NCBI GenBank assembly: GCA_030041195.1
Contig: JASHOI010000355.1
Location: forward strand, 1-22,534
Length of the DNA stretch: 22,534 bases
Origin: Streptosporangiaceae bacterium
GTDB lineage: Bacteria > Actinomycetota > Actinomycetes > Streptosporangiales > Streptosporangiaceae
Reading direction: 5' to 3'
The notes below the pieces were generated by a model. The model did not search any database, had not been told where the DNA came from, and saw only the letters and a list, made by a program, of their open reading frames with translations. Positions 19,885 through 22,534 of the stretch are shown piece by piece. Each line of letters starts with the position of its first letter. The first letter of the stretch is position 1. The translations under genes and the position numbers were made by a program.

Positions 19885-21048
19885 CTAGATGGCCGACAGG
19901 GTCAGCAGCGGGACCAGCTGGTCCGCGGGTGTCAGCGAGCCGTGCATGCCGACCAGCGCGGACTCACGCGGCTCGGCCTTTGTGGCCACGATCGCGAACG
20001 GCCCGGCCGGCGCGGCCACCACGTCGCCGATCCGCGGCGCGAGCAGCGGATCCACCGGCCCGAACCAGCCCTCGGCGATCGCCTCGTCCCTGGAGACCAC
20101 CCAGGCCCGGTGCCCGAGCACCTCGCGCCAGGCGGCCAGCACGTCGGCGGCGGCGCCGGGCACCGTGTACACGTGCCTGGCCCGCGGCTCACCGCCGAGC
20201 AGCGCCACACCGTCGCGCATCCCCGGCACCGTGTCCGCGTCGATGCGATCCTGGGCTGGCACATCTACCATGCCGTGGTCGGCCGTCACGTACATCGCGG
20301 TTCCCGGCGGCAGCGCGCCGGCCAGCTGCTCGGCCAGCTTGTCCACGTGCCCCAGGTGATACCGCCAGGCGTCCGACGAGCACCCGAAGACGTGCCCGGT
20401 CGCGTCGAGCTCGCCGTGGTACACCATCGCCAGCGCCCGGTCCGACCGCCGCAGGACCGCGGCGCCCTCGGCGGCCAGCGCGCCGAACGTGTTCGCGCCG
20501 ACGTAGTCGGCGCCGCGCATCGTGGCGACGAAGAGCCCGGTGTGCTGGAAACCCGAATGGCCCACCCGGTGCGCGGCGACTCCGTCGGCCGCGGCCCGCT
20601 CGAAGATGGTCGGTCCGGCCTGCCAGGCCACCGGATCCACCCGGGAATCCCAGTGCATCGCGTTCAGCAGCCTGCCCTCGCCCGGCACCGCCACCTGGTA
20701 GCCGAGCACGCCGTGCAGCCCTGGGGGCCTGCCGGTCCCCAGCGACGCCATGCTGGTCGCCGTCGTCGCCGGGAACCCGGCGGTCAGCGGCCGGCCGGCC
20801 ATCGCGAGCTCGGACAGGAAGGGCGCCGCGGCCGGATGCTCACGCAGCAGCTCCCAGCCCAGCCCGTCCACCACCAGCAGGCACACCCGGTCCGCGTACG
20901 GCAGCCGCAGCAGGTTCGGCTCCCCCGGCACCCCCAGCGCCGCCAGCACCGACAACGACAGATCGGCCAGGCTGCTCTCGCCGTACCCCGGCAGCGCTGG
21001 CAGCGACGTCGGCAGATCGGTTATCACCGACGGCCCTTCGGGTGTCAT
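19885..21048 (-). CDS. Alkaline-phosphatase-superfamily (NPP-type) phosphodiesterase/phosphatase, copy 1
   Basis: 387 residues from ATG 21048, 10 bases after the DUF5998-like stop; an in-frame start at 21120 would overlap that gene heavily. Same motifs as the downstream copy: LLVVDGLGWELLREHPAAA, TATSMASLGTGRPPGLHG, HGELDATGH, TADHGMVD and GMHGSLTPAD, all catalytic residues intact. Differences cluster in the middle of the protein, around ERAAADGVAAHRVGHSGFQHTGL here and AGITGFHVAHTALLRTGL in copy 2, a region expected to shape the substrate pocket. Long stretches of near-identical DNA shared with copy 2 point to a duplication in which the GalT-like gene became enclosed. Confidence 0.85.
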   Translation of the reverse strand: MTPEGPSVITDLPTSLPALPGYGESSLADLSLSVLAALGVPGEPNLLRLPYADRVCLLVVDGLGWELLREHPAAAPFLSELAMAGRPLTAGFPATTATSMASLGTGRPPGLHGVLGYQVAVPGEGRLLNAMHWDSRVDPVAWQAGPTIFERAAADGVAAHRVGHSGFQHTGLFVATMRGADYVGANTFGALAAEGAAVLRRSDRALAMVYHGELDATGHVFGCSSDAWRYHLGHVDKLAEQLAGALPPGTAMYVTADHGMVDVPAQDRIDADTVPGMRDGVALLGGEPRARHVYTVPGAAADVLAAWREVLGHRAWVVSRDEAIAEGWFGPVDPLLAPRIGDVVAAPAGPFAIVATKAEPRESALVGMHGSLTPADQLVPLLTLSAI

Positions 21049-21058
21049 CGCGGTCCCG

Positions 21059-21655
21059 TCAGCCCCTGCTGGTGGCCTCGGAGAGCGCCTGGGCGAAGTC
21101 AAGGACCTGCCGCACCGCATCCTCCCCGTCCGCCGCCTCGCTGACGCGCATGGTCAGATCGTCGGCGGTCATTGTCCCTGTGTACCCATGATCCGCCTCG
21201 CAGCTCTCATCACCGCAGTGCGCGGGCTCGAGCTCGATATGCGAAAGCACGTTCCAGCCGATCGTCAGCACCACCTCGGTCGGCATCGTGCTGCCCGGGA
21301 CGTACGAGGCCGGATCCGACACCACCCGGGTCACCGCGACCGACGAGATCTGGGTGAACCTGACAGCTTCGGTGCTGGTCTCCGCCTGCGGGCGGGAATC
21401 CTCGTCGCCGGCTTCGGCCGGGCTCTCGTCGGTGTGTGAGTAGACGAGCCGGGTCGGCGTGAGCGCCAGCACCGTCATGTGCCGCCGCACCTCCATGCCC
21501 GGGTCGAACAGCGCGTCATGGGTGACGACGTACGAAACCACCGGCTCGTTCCCGAGAGCGGATGACACCGCGTCGAAAACCAGGCCCGGGTAGTAGCCAC
21601 TTCGCTCGATCGCGGCGCGCATCCCGCCCTCGGCCGCGACTTTGGTATCCCTCAT
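21059..21655 (-). CDS. DUF5998-like protein, first gene of the phosphatase operon
   Basis: 198 residues from ATG 21655, with a G-rich ribosome binding site (GGATGGGGGA). I recognise it as like the actinobacterial DUF5998 family: AAIERSGYYPGLVFDAVSSALG, VVSYVVTHDALFDPGMEVRRH, LTPTRLVYSHTDE and HCGDESCEADHGYTGTM. The last part has two cysteines and two histidines in a short span, a possible metal site. An acidic low-complexity loop (ESPAEAGDEDSRPQAE) lies in the middle. No catalytic motif is visible and the function of the family is unknown to me. It is 10 bases upstream of phosphatase copy 1. A TATGCT -10 box is at 21769-21764, giving a leader of about 105 bases. Confidence 0.75.
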   Translation of the reverse strand: MRDTKVAAEGGMRAAIERSGYYPGLVFDAVSSALGNEPVVSYVVTHDALFDPGMEVRRHMTVLALTPTRLVYSHTDESPAEAGDEDSRPQAETSTEAVRFTQISSVAVTRVVSDPASYVPGSTMPTEVVLTIGWNVLSHIELEPAHCGDESCEADHGYTGTMTADDLTMRVSEAADGEDAVRQVLDFAQALSEATSRG

Positions 21656-21763
21656 TCCCCCATCCTGCCCTGTCTGGCGCCCGCCGCTTACATCGCGGGG
21701 GATAGATCGGGCACTCGGCCGGAGTGGAAAACCGCGATCGGCCACCATTCCCCCGCGAATGAC

Positions 21764-21769
21764 AGCATA
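21764..21769 (-). promoter_or_regulatory. -10 box TATGCT before the DUF5998-like operon
   Basis: TATGCT on the minus strand lies in the 129-base gap after the reductase gene. The -35 region (TCACTA, 17-base spacer) overlaps the reductase stop and a short direct repeat, TTAGTG, at 21777-21782 and 21785-21790. Confidence 0.4.
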
Positions 21770-21784
21770 GGCCTACTTAGTGCG

Positions 21785-22498
21785 TTAGTGACGGAATGGC
21801 GCGGTGCCGGCCGCCGCGCCGGGCAGGTACCGCATCAGCACCACGTCGCCGAGCAGGCGGACCTCGGCCAGGTGCATGCGATGCGGCGGCGCGCCCGGGC
21901 CGGCGCCGCGGATCCGCGGCGCCGCCGGGTCGCCGACGAACAACGGCGCGACCACCAGGTGCAGTTCGTCGGCCAGGCCCTCGGCGAGGAACTGCGCGAG
22001 CACGCTGCCGCCGCCCTCCACCATCAGCCGGCGCACTCCCCTGGCCGTCAGGTCGGCGAGAACCGCGAACAGGTCGACCCGGCCGTCCCGGCCGCCGACG
22101 CCGATGATCTTGGTGCCGTCGGTGCCGCCGATCCGGTTCTCGACCCGTTCCCGCTCCGGTGCGGGCACGTAGACCAGCCGGGGCCCATCGCCCGCGCTGA
22201 AGAAGCGCGCCGCTGCGTCGAGGTCGCCGCTGGCCGTCAGCGTGACCCTGGCCGGGCTGGCGGGCAGCCCGCGGGCGACCCGGCCGCGCCGGCGGGCCTT
22301 CGACCGCACCAGCAGCGCCGGGTTGTCCCGGCGGATGGTGCCCGCGCCGACCAGGATCGCGTCGCTGCCGGCCCGCACCTCGTCGACCCGGTCGAGATCC
22401 GCCTCGTTGGACAGGATCAGCCTGGTGCCGGTGGCGTCGTCGATGCAGCCGTCGACCGACATCGCGACCGACAGCAGCACGTACGGGCGTTCTGCCAC
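21785..22498 (-). CDS. RibD C-terminal-type pyrimidine/dihydrofolate reductase family protein
   Basis: 237 residues from GTG 22498, preceded by GGAGG at 5-base spacing. Only the reductase domain of RibD is present: LLSVAMSVDGCIDD, LSNEADLDRVDEVRAGSDAILVG, GAGTIRRDNPALLV, then MVEGGGSVLAQFLAEGLADELHL. In bifunctional RibD this domain reduces 5-amino-6-ribosylamino-pyrimidinedione phosphate with NADPH in riboflavin synthesis. The deaminase domain is missing, as in M. tuberculosis Rv2671, which is known to act as a weak dihydrofolate reductase. No other riboflavin gene is in the window, so the in vivo substrate is open. The gene is divergent from the probable partial gene at 22521. Confidence 0.88.
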   Translation of the reverse strand: MAERPYVLLSVAMSVDGCIDDATGTRLILSNEADLDRVDEVRAGSDAILVGAGTIRRDNPALLVRSKARRRGRVARGLPASPARVTLTASGDLDAAARFFSAGDGPRLVYVPAPERERVENRIGGTDGTKIIGVGGRDGRVDLFAVLADLTARGVRRLMVEGGGSVLAQFLAEGLADELHLVVAPLFVGDPAAPRIRGAGPGAPPHRMHLAEVRLLGDVVLMRYLPGAAAGTAPFRH

Positions 22499-22508
22499 GC
22501 GGGCCTCC

Positions 22509-22514
22509 TACGCT
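22509..22514 (+). promoter_or_regulatory. -10 box TACGCT of a leaderless promoter at the window edge
   Basis: TACGCT matches TANNNT and ends 6 bases before an ATG at 22521 on the plus strand, the same spacing as for the GNAT-like gene. It overlaps the ribosome binding site region of the divergent reductase gene. Confidence 0.4.
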
Positions 22515-22520
22515 GGTGCC

Positions 22521-22534
22521 ATGCTCTGGGGCAG
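22521..22534 (+). CDS. Probable start of a divergent leaderless gene (cut by window end)
   Basis: ATG CTC TGG GGC (M-L-W-G) and two more bases before the window ends. The only support is the well-placed -10 box at 22509-22514 and the divergent position. The product cannot be judged. Confidence 0.35.

Overview
This is chromosomal DNA of a high-GC Actinomycetota. The strongest marker is a WhiB7-type WhiB regulator with four cysteines, GVWGG and an RGRPRK AT-hook. Also consistent are the GC-biased third codon positions, GTG/TTG starts, and several promoters with a TANNNT -10 box 5-7 nt before a start codon that has no Shine-Dalgarno, i.e. leaderless genes. I cannot name the genus; a Streptosporangiales-like or related lineage is only a guess. 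No tRNA, rRNA, CRISPR array, insertion sequence or prophage was seen.

Layout. Positions 1-1340: the end of a VirD4/TraG-like ATPase and a coupled J-domain protein. 1334-3094: a leaderless class B penicillin-binding protein. 3199-7793: a carbohydrate/redox block of GH15 glucan hydrolase/trehalase (minus), a Thermoanaerobacter-type zinc alcohol dehydrogenase and a divergent glucose-6-phosphate dehydrogenase (plus). 7859-7990: a relic of a YVTN beta-propeller gene. 8031-9389: a nucleotidyltransferase and a GNAT-like protein, divergent. 9495-11600: a membrane-anchored HtrA protease, then whiB7 with a long leader holding a 57-codon ORF, a GC hairpin and an AT-rich inverted repeat. 11884-13295: a cytosolic HtrA-like protease divergent from an HxlR regulator, separated by a 32-bp palindrome that looks like the shared operator.

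13401-16008 is the most unusual part. A bifunctional-nuclease-like (DUF151) + jelly-roll protein is followed 7 nt later by an ECF sigma factor fused in frame to a second copy of the same two domains. The fused gene keeps a Shine-Dalgarno and ATG at the domain junction, so it may encode both a sigma fusion and a stand-alone effector. It ends at a 19-bp-stem hairpin shared with the convergent sulfurtransferase gene.

16143-22498 is all on the minus strand: rhodanese-type sulfurtransferase, 1-Cys peroxiredoxin, a tight operon of DUF5998-like protein, NPP-type phosphatase, GalT-like nucleotidyltransferase and a second paralogous phosphatase, and a RibD-type reductase. A divergent leaderless gene probably begins at 22521. 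Functional calls rest on motif recognition by eye; no database search was possible.
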